Below, piece after piece: positions 1 through 5,850 of a stretch of DNA of 11,098 bases. The position numbers were made by a program, and so were the translations under genes. The notes under the pieces were generated by a model that made no database searches, was not told where the DNA came from, and worked only from the letters and a program-made list of their open reading frames with translations. Numbering within the stretch: position 1 is the first letter of the stretch; each line of letters opens with the position of its first letter. Source of the stretch: Alistipes sp. (GTDB taxonomy: Bacteria > Bacteroidota > Bacteroidia > Bacteroidales > Rikenellaceae); contig JAFOCZ010000055.1 in NCBI GenBank assembly GCA_017380955.1, positions 1 to 11,098 on the forward strand, written 5' to 3'.

Positions 1-1032
1 CACATCGTCATCGACTTGGGAAAGGTCGAGACCCCTGGAGGTCGTCGCCCCAATGTCTTTGGTCTGGCAAACTCGGCGATATACTTCGCCGGTATCAACG
101 TTGCCCGCGACAATATGGCGTATGTCATCACCGACCTGCAGAACAACATCATCAAGGAGTACACCGACGAGACATTTGAGTTGGTAGACCGTCCTCAGTG
201 CCTCGAGCGCATATGCCAGAACATCGAGAACTTCATAGCCGAGTCGGGCGTTGACCGCGATAAGATTCTCGGCGTGGGAGTGTCGATTGTGGGACGTGTA
301 AACCCCGAGACTGGTCGCTCTTACAAATACTTCACATCGTGGGAGGAGCCTCTGCGCGACATCATCTCCTCGCGCATCGGCATCCGTGTGATGCTCGAGA
401 ACGACACCCGCGCACGTTGCTTTGCGGAGTACACCACGGGAAAGGCTAAGAACGAGAGCAACGTACTATACCTGCATATGGGTCGCGGTGTGGCTATCGG
501 TATTGTCATCGATGGCAAGTTGTACTATGGTAAGAATGGCTTTGCCGGGGAGTTCGGACATATCCCATTCTTCGACAATGAGATTATCTGCGCCTGTGGC
601 AAGAAGGGATGCCTCGAGACCGAGGTGTCGGGTATTGCCGTAGAGGACAAACTTGTGCAACTTATCAAGAACGGTGTCAACACACGCCTTCGTGAGAAGT
701 ATGACCGTGGCGAGACCATACACATCAACGACATCATAGAGGCAGCACGCAACGACGACAACCTCGCCATAGAACTCATCGAGGAGGTTGGCGAGAAGGT
801 GGGTAAGGCTGTGGCATTCCTCATCAACACCTTTAACCCTGAGACAGTTATCGTGGGTGGTAACTTGGCATTGGCCGGTGAGTACCTGATGCTCCCACTC
901 AAGTCTTCGACAAGCAAATACTCGCTAAACCTTGTGTATAAGGATACCAAGTTCCGCGTGTCGAAGATGACCGACAGCGCCAATGCGTGGGGTGTGGCTA
1001 TGCTCATACGCAATAAGATTATCGGACTATAA
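1..1032 (+). CDS. ROK-family protein, NagC/XylR-type transcriptional regulator (5' end cut by window)
   Basis: The reading frame is open from base 1, so the N-terminus lies outside the window; 343 residues are visible. They match the sugar-kinase-like part of ROK proteins. A GGRRP-like segment at the left edge is the usual junction after a winged-helix DNA-binding domain in NagC/XylR repressors. The ROK signature follows: AGEFGH, then CxCGxxGCLE, giving a His (codon 559-561) and three Cys (codons 589, 595, 610) that bind structural zinc in this family. Other family marks are ENDTRA at about 394 and VGGN at about 853. The usual phosphate-binding DxGxT near the start of the domain reads GINVARDNM, so sugar-kinase activity is unlikely and a sugar-responsive regulator is the better call. 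A TTG at 16 is not a credible start. A GNAT gene follows after 9 bp, suggesting co-transcription. The DNA-binding domain itself is inferred, not seen. Confidence 0.85.
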   Translation, partial: HIVIDLGKVETPGGRRPNVFGLANSAIYFAGINVARDNMAYVITDLQNNIIKEYTDETFELVDRPQCLERICQNIENFIAESGVDRDKILGVGVSIVGRVNPETGRSYKYFTSWEEPLRDIISSRIGIRVMLENDTRARCFAEYTTGKAKNESNVLYLHMGRGVAIGIVIDGKLYYGKNGFAGEFGHIPFFDNEIICACGKKGCLETEVSGIAVEDKLVQLIKNGVNTRLREKYDRGETIHINDIIEAARNDDNLAIELIEEVGEKVGKAVAFLINTFNPETVIVGGNLALAGEYLMLPLKSSTSKYSLNLVYKDTKFRVSKMTDSANAWGVAMLIRNKIIGL

Positions 1033-1041
1033 CCTCGTAAT

Positions 1042-1563
1042 ATGCAGAACATAACCACCAAGAGATGCCGCCTTAGGGCTATGGAGCCCGAAGATGTAGA
1101 CCTGCTCTACACCATCGAGAATGACCCTGAGATGTGGCGCATCGGCGAGACCATAGCACCCTACTCACGCGCGAGGTTGGAGATGTTCGTAGCGACACAT
1201 AGTTACGACCTCTACTCCACCCATCAGGCTCGCTTTATGGTTGAGTCCGAGGGTAGGACTATAGGTGTTTTGGACATCTCGGACTTCGACCCTCACAATA
1301 TGCGCTTTAGCATCGGTATCGTGATTTACGACAAGCGCGACAGAGGCAATGGCTATGGTCACGAGATTATCGAGGCAATAAAGGAGTATGCTCTCAACAC
1401 CCTAAATATGAAGCAGATATGGGTGGAGATTGATGACTTCAACAAGCCCAGCATCGCACTCTTCGAGGGTTGCGGTTTCGAGCGCTGCGGAGTGCTGAAG
1501 GATTGGATATGCTACGGTGGTAACTTCTACGACGTATACCGATACCAACTTATCTTGCGATAA
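1042..1563 (+). CDS. GNAT N-acetyltransferase, RimJ/RimL/SpeG-like
   Basis: The 173-residue protein has the GNAT fold pattern. An N-terminal stretch (TKRCRLRAMEPEDVDLLY) is typical of the Acetyltransf_3 (RimJ/RimL) group. The acetyl-CoA pyrophosphate-binding loop RGNGYG is at residues 101-106, after the strand SIGIVIYD. The closing motif NKPSIALFEGCGF is at residues 134-146. The family moves acetyl from acetyl-CoA to an amine, such as a protein N-terminus, a polyamine or a small toxic amine; the substrate cannot be read here. Overall pattern resembles spermidine acetyltransferase SpeG, including a short conserved end (YGGNFYDVYRYQL), but I would not assign polyamine activity from this alone. 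It starts 9 bp after the ROK gene with no promoter between them and is followed by an intrinsic terminator, so it probably ends that operon. Confidence 0.85.
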   Translation: MQNITTKRCRLRAMEPEDVDLLYTIENDPEMWRIGETIAPYSRARLEMFVATHSYDLYSTHQARFMVESEGRTIGVLDISDFDPHNMRFSIGIVIYDKRDRGNGYGHEIIEAIKEYALNTLNMKQIWVEIDDFNKPSIALFEGCGFERCGVLKDWICYGGNFYDVYRYQLILR

Positions 1564-1581
1564 ATCGCCACATAACAATAG

Positions 1582-1621
1582 AATGGAGTATGATTCCCAA
1601 GTGAAAAAATACTCCATTTTT
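1582..1621 (+). terminator. Intrinsic terminator after the ROK-GNAT unit
   Basis: AATGGAGTAT (1582-1591) pairs perfectly with ATACTCCATT (1609-1618) across a 17-nt loop, and T residues continue to 1621. The stem is A/T-rich, so it may be only moderately strong. Its T-run also supplies the -33 element of the next promoter. Confidence 0.75.
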
Positions 1622-1650
1622 GCATTTTCGCAAATAATGTTTATTTTTGC
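1619..1650 (+). promoter_or_regulatory. Bacteroidetes-type promoter for fabD
   Basis: TTTG at 1619-1622, a 19-bp spacer, then TATTTTTGC at 1642-1650 fit the Bacteroidetes consensus TTTG-N19-21-TAnnTTTG. Transcription would begin near 1656-1658, leaving a leader of about 50 nt. A small GGTTG-GG-CAACC inverted repeat (1675-1686) lies in that leader. A second TATTTTTG at 1697-1704 is too close to the start codon at 1706 to serve. Confidence 0.7.
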
Positions 1651-1705
1651 AACCGAAAAATGTGAATGTTAATAGGTTGGGCAACCAACATAATTTTATT
1701 TTTGT

Positions 1706-2590
1706 ATGAAACACGCATATGTATTCCCAGGCCAGGGTTCGCAAGCCGTAGGAATGGGTAAGGATATCTACGACAACGTGCCTGAGGCAAAGGCACTCTT
1801 CGAGAAGGCTAACGAGATTCTCGGCTTCCGCATCACAGATATTATGTTCGAGGGCACTGCTGAGGATTTGAAGCAGACAAAGGTTACTCAGCCTGCTGTG
1901 TTCCTCCACTCGGTAATCTTGGCAAAGGCCCTCGGCGTTAAGCCTGATGGCGTTGCAGGTCACTCGTTGGGTGAGTTCTCGGCATTGGTTATCGCTGGCG
2001 CATTGTCGTTCGAGGATGGCTTGAAGTTGGTCTCTAAGCGCGCTATGGCTATGCAGAAGTGCTGCGAGCAGCAGCCTGGAGGTATGGCTGCCGTATTGGG
2101 CTTGGACGACAAGACTGTGGAGGATGTTTGCGCATCGGTAGATGGTGTTGTCATCGGCGCTAACTACAACTGCCCTGGTCAGTTGGTAATCTCGGGCGCT
2201 GATGCTGCCGTAGACGAGGCTTGCGTGAAACTCAAGGAGGCTGGAGCACGTCGTGCATTGCGTCTTCCTGTGGGCGGTGCATTCCACTCACCACTTATGG
2301 AGCCAGCACGTCAGGAACTCGAGGCTGCGATTGCTGAGGCAGAGTTTATGACTCCTGTATGTCCTGTATATCAGAATGTTGACGCTAAGCCATACACCGA
2401 CGCTGAGGCTATCAAGAAGAACCTCATCGCACAACTTACAGCGCCTGTGCGTTGGACTCAGATTGTTGAGAATATGGTCGCTGACGGCTACACCGAGTTC
2501 ACCGAGGTTGGCCCAGGCACAGTGCTTCAGGGTCTCGTGTCGAAGGTTAGCCGCGAGGTTAAGGCTGAGTCAAAGTCTACTTTGGAGTAA
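1706..2590 (+). CDS. fabD: Malonyl-CoA:ACP transacylase FabD
   Basis: FabD moves the malonyl group from malonyl-CoA to acyl carrier protein, the entry step of type II fatty-acid synthesis in the cytoplasm. The 294-residue protein is full length for the family. It begins with the typical YVFPGQGSQ (residues 5-13). It carries the nucleophile-elbow GHSLGEF with Ser87, the carboxylate-holding Arg112 in KRAMAM, the catalytic His194 in GAFHSPLM, and a conserved Gln243 near PVRW. The ATG at 1706 places the conserved motif at the expected distance, and no other start fits. The gene stands alone between its own promoter and terminator rather than in a fab cluster. Alternatives such as a polyketide acyltransferase domain are unlikely given the free-standing length and lack of fused domains. 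Confidence 0.97.
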   Translation: MKHAYVFPGQGSQAVGMGKDIYDNVPEAKALFEKANEILGFRITDIMFEGTAEDLKQTKVTQPAVFLHSVILAKALGVKPDGVAGHSLGEFSALVIAGALSFEDGLKLVSKRAMAMQKCCEQQPGGMAAVLGLDDKTVEDVCASVDGVVIGANYNCPGQLVISGADAAVDEACVKLKEAGARRALRLPVGGAFHSPLMEPARQELEAAIAEAEFMTPVCPVYQNVDAKPYTDAEAIKKNLIAQLTAPVRWTQIVENMVADGYTEFTEVGPGTVLQGLVSKVSREVKAESKSTLE

Positions 2591-2610
2591 CGATTCTTAC
2601 GCATAAACGA

Positions 2611-2645
2611 GGGGTTGTCCGATAACGTCGGGCAACCCTTTCTTT
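2611..2645 (+). terminator. Intrinsic terminator after fabD
   Basis: GGGTTG (2612-2617) pairs with CAACCC (2633-2638), and the stem continues inward through TCCGA (2618-2622) with TCGGG (2628-2632), giving 11 bp with one G-U pair and a 5-nt loop. TTTCTTT follows directly. The hairpin starts 20 nt after the fabD stop codon. Confidence 0.9.
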
Positions 2646-2750
2646 GTTATACGAGAGGCAACTCGACAGAATTATATCTAATGAGTTTATTTTCATCGCT
2701 ATAGAGGTTATCGAAAAAGGCTCTTTTTTAGAAATTTCGATTGTCAAGAG

Positions 2751-2783
2751 TTTGCGAAATGATATAATTTTTTATATCTTTGC
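2751..2783 (+). promoter_or_regulatory. Bacteroidetes-type promoter for the OmpA-DUF3575/lipoprotein operon
   Basis: TTTG at 2751-2754, a 20-bp spacer and TATCTTTGC at 2775-2783 match the consensus at every fixed position. The predicted start near 2790 leaves a leader of about 158 nt before the ATG at 2948. The stretch between the fabD terminator and this promoter (2646-2750) is A/T-rich and shows nothing else I can support. Confidence 0.75.
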
Positions 2784-2789
2784 GATGTA

Positions 2790-2947
2790 ATAGGAATAGC
2801 AATATCCAGCACCATCTACAACTCATTGATATTCAGCAACTTGTTGCTGACACCTCGCTATTACACAATGTGTAGAATGATGGTTTCTTATGGCATCCTT
2901 TACGATTAACTTAAACAAACACGTGATAAGTTATCACCAAAAGAACG
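2790..2947 (+). promoter_or_regulatory. Long structured 5' leader, possible cis-regulatory RNA
   Basis: No gene is seen in this leader, but complementary segments nest. AATAGC (2795-2800) pairs with GCTATT (2857-2862). AATATC (2801-2806) pairs with GATATT (2828-2833). A perfect hairpin TCAGCAAC-TT-GTTGCTGA occupies 2833-2850; it shares one base with the previous stem. A final palindrome GTGATAA-G-TTATCAC (2923-2937) ends 10 nt before the start codon, where it could mask the ribosome entry site or serve as a DNA operator. The pattern does not match a riboswitch class I recognise. The folding is seen; any regulatory role is inference. Confidence 0.4.
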
Positions 2948-4258
2948 ATGATAAGGAAAATTAACATATCGATATTTGTGGCATTGTTGCTCAGCGCAAT
3001 ATCGTCGCCATTTTCTGCATCTGCACAGGACGATCGTCTCGACGCTTCTTGGCAGACGGACAATCGCCACGGTGTGTGCGTAGATTTCCGCGTGAACAGC
3101 ACAACAATCGACCCCGCATATCGCAACAACAGCACAGTGCTTGAGCGCATAGACTCACTCTTCAACGCCATCGAGGCAGATACCCTCATTGACATTGTCT
3201 CTATTGAGTTTTGTGGCTCGGCATCTCCCGAGGGTAACTCTATCGTTAACCGTCGTTTGAGTAATGCCCGTATGAAGGCTATGGAGAAGATGGTGAAGTC
3301 ACACAACAGCACCATCCCCGAGGATATCATCGTCTACAACGACCACTACATCGCGTGGGACCACCTTATCGAACTCATCGAGAAGGACGAGACACTGCCT
3401 ATGCGCGACAAGGTGCTCGAGATTTTGCGCTCGGAGTATCCCGATTCTAAGGATGCCTACGGCGTGGCTATAGATGGTCGTATCCCCGAGTTGCGCAAAC
3501 TCCAGGGTGGTTACATCTGGATATTGCTCCACCAGCGCTACTTCGTGAAGATGCGTAATGCGTGGTTTATCCTCGTTACCACACGCAATCAGTTGCCTGA
3601 GCCTGAGCCTATTCCCGAGCCAGAGCCAATGCCCGAACCAGAGCCAGAGCCAGAGCCTATTTTAGAACCTGAGCCTATGCCCGAGCCAGAGCCTGTAGTT
3701 GTGGAGGAGCCTCGTGTGCCTCTTATGAGCATCAAGACCAACTCGTTGGAGGTTGCAGCGCTCATCGCAAACCTCGGCTTCGAGTTCCGCATCACTCCTC
3801 GCATCTCTTTCGACGTTATTGGACACTACTCTCCATACGACTACTTTAAGTACAACCGCAAGAGCCGAGTATTCGCCATCCAGCCTGAGATACGTTACTG
3901 GTGGGGTGAGTCACTCGTAAAGGGTCACTTTATCGGTCTCCACGTTCCTGTTGCAGGTTTCAACGTGCAACTTAACGACAAGTACCGCTACCAGGATCCT
4001 AACCACGCTATTTGGGGTTTGGGACTCAGTTATGGTTATGCTATGCCATTGGGCAAGGATACCAATTGGGGTGTAGAGTTTACTATCGGCTTTGGATATA
4101 TGGATATCACATATGACGTGTACGAGGGTGTATATAATGGTAAGTACCTCCGCACCGAGACCCGCAACTACTTCGGTCTCACACGTCTCGGTATCGATTT
4201 CTCATACCGATTCAATATGGATAAGAAGAACAAGAACACTAAAACCTTAGTTGAGTAA
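2948..4258 (+). CDS. Secreted OmpA-like / DUF3575 outer-membrane protein with Pro-Glu spacer
   Basis: This 436-residue protein has four parts. Residues 1-26 are a signal peptide with a hydrophobic core and an ASA cleavage site before Gln27. Residues about 40-210 form an OmpA-like domain: VDFRVNSTTID, then CGSASPEG and NRRLSNAR (residues 89-108), the usual loop-plus-helix signature. In this variant the peptidoglycan-contacting Asp of classical OmpA (GHTD) is replaced, while Asn101 and Arg108 remain. Residues 217-249 are an almost pure Pro-Glu spacer. Residues about 257-422 match DUF3575 as I know it (KTNSLEVAALIANLGFEF, then IQPEIRYWW and GHFIGLH) and look like an outer-membrane beta-barrel ending in the aromatic strand IDFSYRF, followed by a basic 14-residue tail. 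The stop codon overlaps the next start, so the pair is probably made together. DUF3575 proteins are common in Bacteroidales, often near fimbria-like genes; exact function is unknown. A structural link between peptidoglycan and outer membrane is inference. Confidence 0.85.
   Translation: MIRKINISIFVALLLSAISSPFSASAQDDRLDASWQTDNRHGVCVDFRVNSTTIDPAYRNNSTVLERIDSLFNAIEADTLIDIVSIEFCGSASPEGNSIVNRRLSNARMKAMEKMVKSHNSTIPEDIIVYNDHYIAWDHLIELIEKDETLPMRDKVLEILRSEYPDSKDAYGVAIDGRIPELRKLQGGYIWILLHQRYFVKMRNAWFILVTTRNQLPEPEPIPEPEPMPEPEPEPEPILEPEPMPEPEPVVVEEPRVPLMSIKTNSLEVAALIANLGFEFRITPRISFDVIGHYSPYDYFKYNRKSRVFAIQPEIRYWWGESLVKGHFIGLHVPVAGFNVQLNDKYRYQDPNHAIWGLGLSYGYAMPLGKDTNWGVEFTIGFGYMDITYDVYEGVYNGKYLRTETRNYFGLTRLGIDFSYRFNMDKKNKNTKTLVE
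3596..3694 (+). repeat. Pro-Glu codon repeat (spacer within the OmpA-DUF3575 protein)
   Basis: The DNA is a degenerate 6-bp repeat of CCN-GAR codons encoding Pro-Glu, with Ile, Met and Leu interruptions, over residues 217-249. Such Pro/Glu runs are stiff extended spacers, as in TonB. Gain or loss of a 6-bp unit would keep the frame, so spacer length could vary between strains without breaking the protein. Confidence 0.9.
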
Positions 4259-5361
4259 TGTTTGGTCGTATTAAACATATCATTTTGATGACTCTATCGG
4301 TACTTGCATTGGCAAGTTGCGATAAGACCATTCACGAGTATCCTGGCGAGGTAGACCTCAAACTAACCGTTGAGTGTGACTTGAATCTTACCCCACCAGC
4401 ATACTTCACAACCGTAGAGTGTGACCCCGAGAACGGTACTTCATACGTTGTGCGTACACAGGCTATGCAGCCTTTCGGCACACGATTCACCGAGGATGTA
4501 TGCTACCGCTTTGTTATTGACCTCTATCGCGTTACCTCGTCGCACTCTGTATTCGTAGAGCGCCGCGTGGAGTTCCGCGATGTGGACTATGATAAGAATA
4601 CAGACCCTGTCATCGCGCAGTTCGATGTTACAGCAACACAGTACAAGGTGTTGGTATGGTGTGACTATGTTCAGGATGACATCCGCGAGGCGTGGTACTA
4701 CAACACCGATGACTTGCGTAAGATTGTCTATTCCGACATAGAGGTTAAGGACAACAACGATAAGGATGTCTTCACCAATATGCTCAACGTAGACCTCACA
4801 GACTACTACTACCTCGAGGGAGACTTCGAGATTCGTCCCGATGTCCTTACCTTGGAGCGTCCTAAGGGTCGTTACAAGTGTATCACTACCGATGCCGATG
4901 ACTATCTTAAGTCTGCCGGTACGTCGATAGAGGATATCACCGCTGTGGTGCAGTATACACAGTATGTTTCTGCGGGTTATAACGTCGAGGAGCAGAAGCC
5001 TAACTACTTCGAGCCTACACGTACCTATATCGCTAAGCCACGCATCGACGAGGATGGTGAGTTGGAGTTGTGCTATGACTACGTCTTTGTGAACGGTAAG
5101 CAGACCAACGTAAAGATTAATTTCTGGTTCTACAAGGGCGAGGTTAAGATTGGTGATAACGGTGCTCCAGCCGTTGATTTTGACGATGCTGGTAACCCTA
5201 AGGGCGAGGAGATTAGCCACTGGACAGGTATCGTCGTGCCTTTGAAGCGAAATATGGAGACCATCATCGAGGGCCGTATGCTTACCACAAACTTCGGTAC
5301 TGGTGGTATCGGTATCGACCCAGGTTTCGAGGGTGAGATTGTTATTCCTTGGGGCGACTAA
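4258..5361 (+). CDS. Fimbrillin-like lipoprotein (DUF6562-like)
   Basis: The 367-residue protein starts with a lipoprotein signal: a hydrophobic core and the lipobox L18-A19-S20-Cys21. After lipidation at Cys21 the mature protein would sit in the outer membrane, possibly exposed at the surface. The rest is strand-rich with many aromatic and acidic residues and no enzyme motif. Two segments recall Bacteroidales fimbrillin-like families such as DUF6562. One is LTLERPKGRYKCITTD (about residues 199-214). The other is the C-terminal region with VVPLKRNMETIIEG (about residues 324-337), then LTTNF and IDPGFEGEIVIP. In fimbrillins that late PxKRN-T-I-G-LLT pattern is characteristic. The family call is from memory of patterns and needs a profile search. 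Its ATG shares one base with the upstream stop (TAATG), implying translational coupling with the OmpA-DUF3575 gene. No usher, tip subunit or protease gene is adjacent, so a full pilus locus is not supported. Confidence 0.7.
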   Translation: MFGRIKHIILMTLSVLALASCDKTIHEYPGEVDLKLTVECDLNLTPPAYFTTVECDPENGTSYVVRTQAMQPFGTRFTEDVCYRFVIDLYRVTSSHSVFVERRVEFRDVDYDKNTDPVIAQFDVTATQYKVLVWCDYVQDDIREAWYYNTDDLRKIVYSDIEVKDNNDKDVFTNMLNVDLTDYYYLEGDFEIRPDVLTLERPKGRYKCITTDADDYLKSAGTSIEDITAVVQYTQYVSAGYNVEEQKPNYFEPTRTYIAKPRIDEDGELELCYDYVFVNGKQTNVKINFWFYKGEVKIGDNGAPAVDFDDAGNPKGEEISHWTGIVVPLKRNMETIIEGRMLTTNFGTGGIGIDPGFEGEIVIPWGD

Positions 5362-5381
5362 CAGCGCATAACCAATAATCT

Positions 5382-5416
5382 AAAAGGAGTTCAGCAATTG
5401 CTGGACTCCTTTTTTG
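5382..5416 (+). terminator. Strong intrinsic terminator after the surface-protein operon
   Basis: AAAAGGAGT (5382-5390) and CAGC (5392-5395) pair with GCTG (5400-5403) and ACTCCTTTT (5405-5413), joined by a T-G wobble. The result is a 14-bp stem closed by an AATT loop, followed by a T-run. It starts 20 nt after the stop codon. Confidence 0.93.
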
Positions 5417-5478
5417 TTGTGGGTGTACTGTGGGTAAGAAACGGTCATACCGAGGAGGTGCAGGGTGACACACTGAAT

Positions 5479-5577
5479 GTCATCTTGAGCGAATGAAACG
5501 AGCGTGGGAATCTCCTACGGAATGGGATGTGATTGATAGTTAGAGATTGCCACGTCACTTCGTTCCTCGCTGGTGAC
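5479..5577. repeat. REP/MITE-like interspersed palindrome
   Basis: Two arms of about 35 nt (5479-5514 and 5543-5577) are imperfect inverted repeats around a 28-nt centre. The left arm begins GTCATCTTGAGCGAATGAAA and ends GTGGGAATCTC. The right arm begins GAGATTGCCACGTCACTTCG and ends GGTGAC. Read in reverse complement, the right arm starts GTCACC and ends GTGGCAATCTC. The wording closely resembles a family of intergenic repeats I recall from many bacterial genomes. No coding potential or clear target duplication is seen. It lies between the terminators of convergent genes, a usual place for such elements. Confidence 0.65.
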
Positions 5578-5583
5578 GAGGTT

Positions 5584-5696
5584 TATTTATGGGTAGTTAT
5601 GGGGAGAGATGGGGAGTTATAGGGAGTTTAGGGAGATTAGTGAAGTTAGTGTTTAATCCATAACTTCACTGCCCTATCCATAACTACCCATAAATA
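5584..5696. repeat. 19-bp inverted repeat enclosing a G-rich 10-bp tandem repeat
   Basis: TATTTATGGGTAGTTATGG (5584-5602) is repeated as an exact reverse complement at 5678-5696. Inside, 5591-5640 reads as five degenerate 10-bp units (best described as GGGGAGTTAT). AGTGAAGTTA (5639-5648) pairs exactly with TAACTTCACT (5661-5670). Five G-runs of 3-4 separated by 6-7 nt fit the G-quadruplex formula on the plus strand. No open frame is supported. Function is unknown. Confidence 0.75.
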
Positions 5697-5765
5697 CACA
5701 TCTCTACCCGTAAAAGAAGATGAAAAATTTCTTGTCAGAGTGGTGTAGCAGTGGCGATGACACGA

Positions 5766-5813
5766 AAAATGGCGGATGGGACATACTATAATGTATTTCC
5801 CATTCGCCATTTT
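5766..5813 (-). terminator. Intrinsic terminator for aspA
   Basis: On the minus strand AAAATGGCG and ATGGG pair with their complements (plus-strand arms 5766-5780 and 5799-5813) around an 18-nt loop, interrupted by one A-C mismatch. A run of T residues follows, at plus-strand A5765-A5769. The hairpin begins 37 nt after the aspA stop. On the plus strand the mismatch is a G-T wobble, so it may also stop read-through from the left. Confidence 0.75.
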
Positions 5814-5850
5814 GACTGAAGCGTCGCTGATGCGCCGCTATCACAAGAAA

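Noticed and set aside
16..18. TTG as the start of the ROK gene
   Set aside because: The frame continues open to base 1 and the visible left edge already matches the inside of a ROK regulator.
1697..1704. Second TATTTTTG box just before fabD
   Set aside because: The predicted start would fall inside the coding sequence and no well-spaced TTTG precedes it.
2877..2909. Ten-codon frame in the leader as a leader peptide
   Set aside because: No run of regulatory codons and no independent support; kept only as a remark in the leader finding.
4441..5220. Long minus-strand open frame (259 codons) inside the lipoprotein gene
   Set aside because: It mirrors the plus-strand gene, shows no domain, promoter or signal, and results from the codon bias of the sense gene.
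5591..5640. Five regular G-rich units considered as a CRISPR array
   Set aside because: Units are 10 bp, directly abutting and degenerate, with no spacers.
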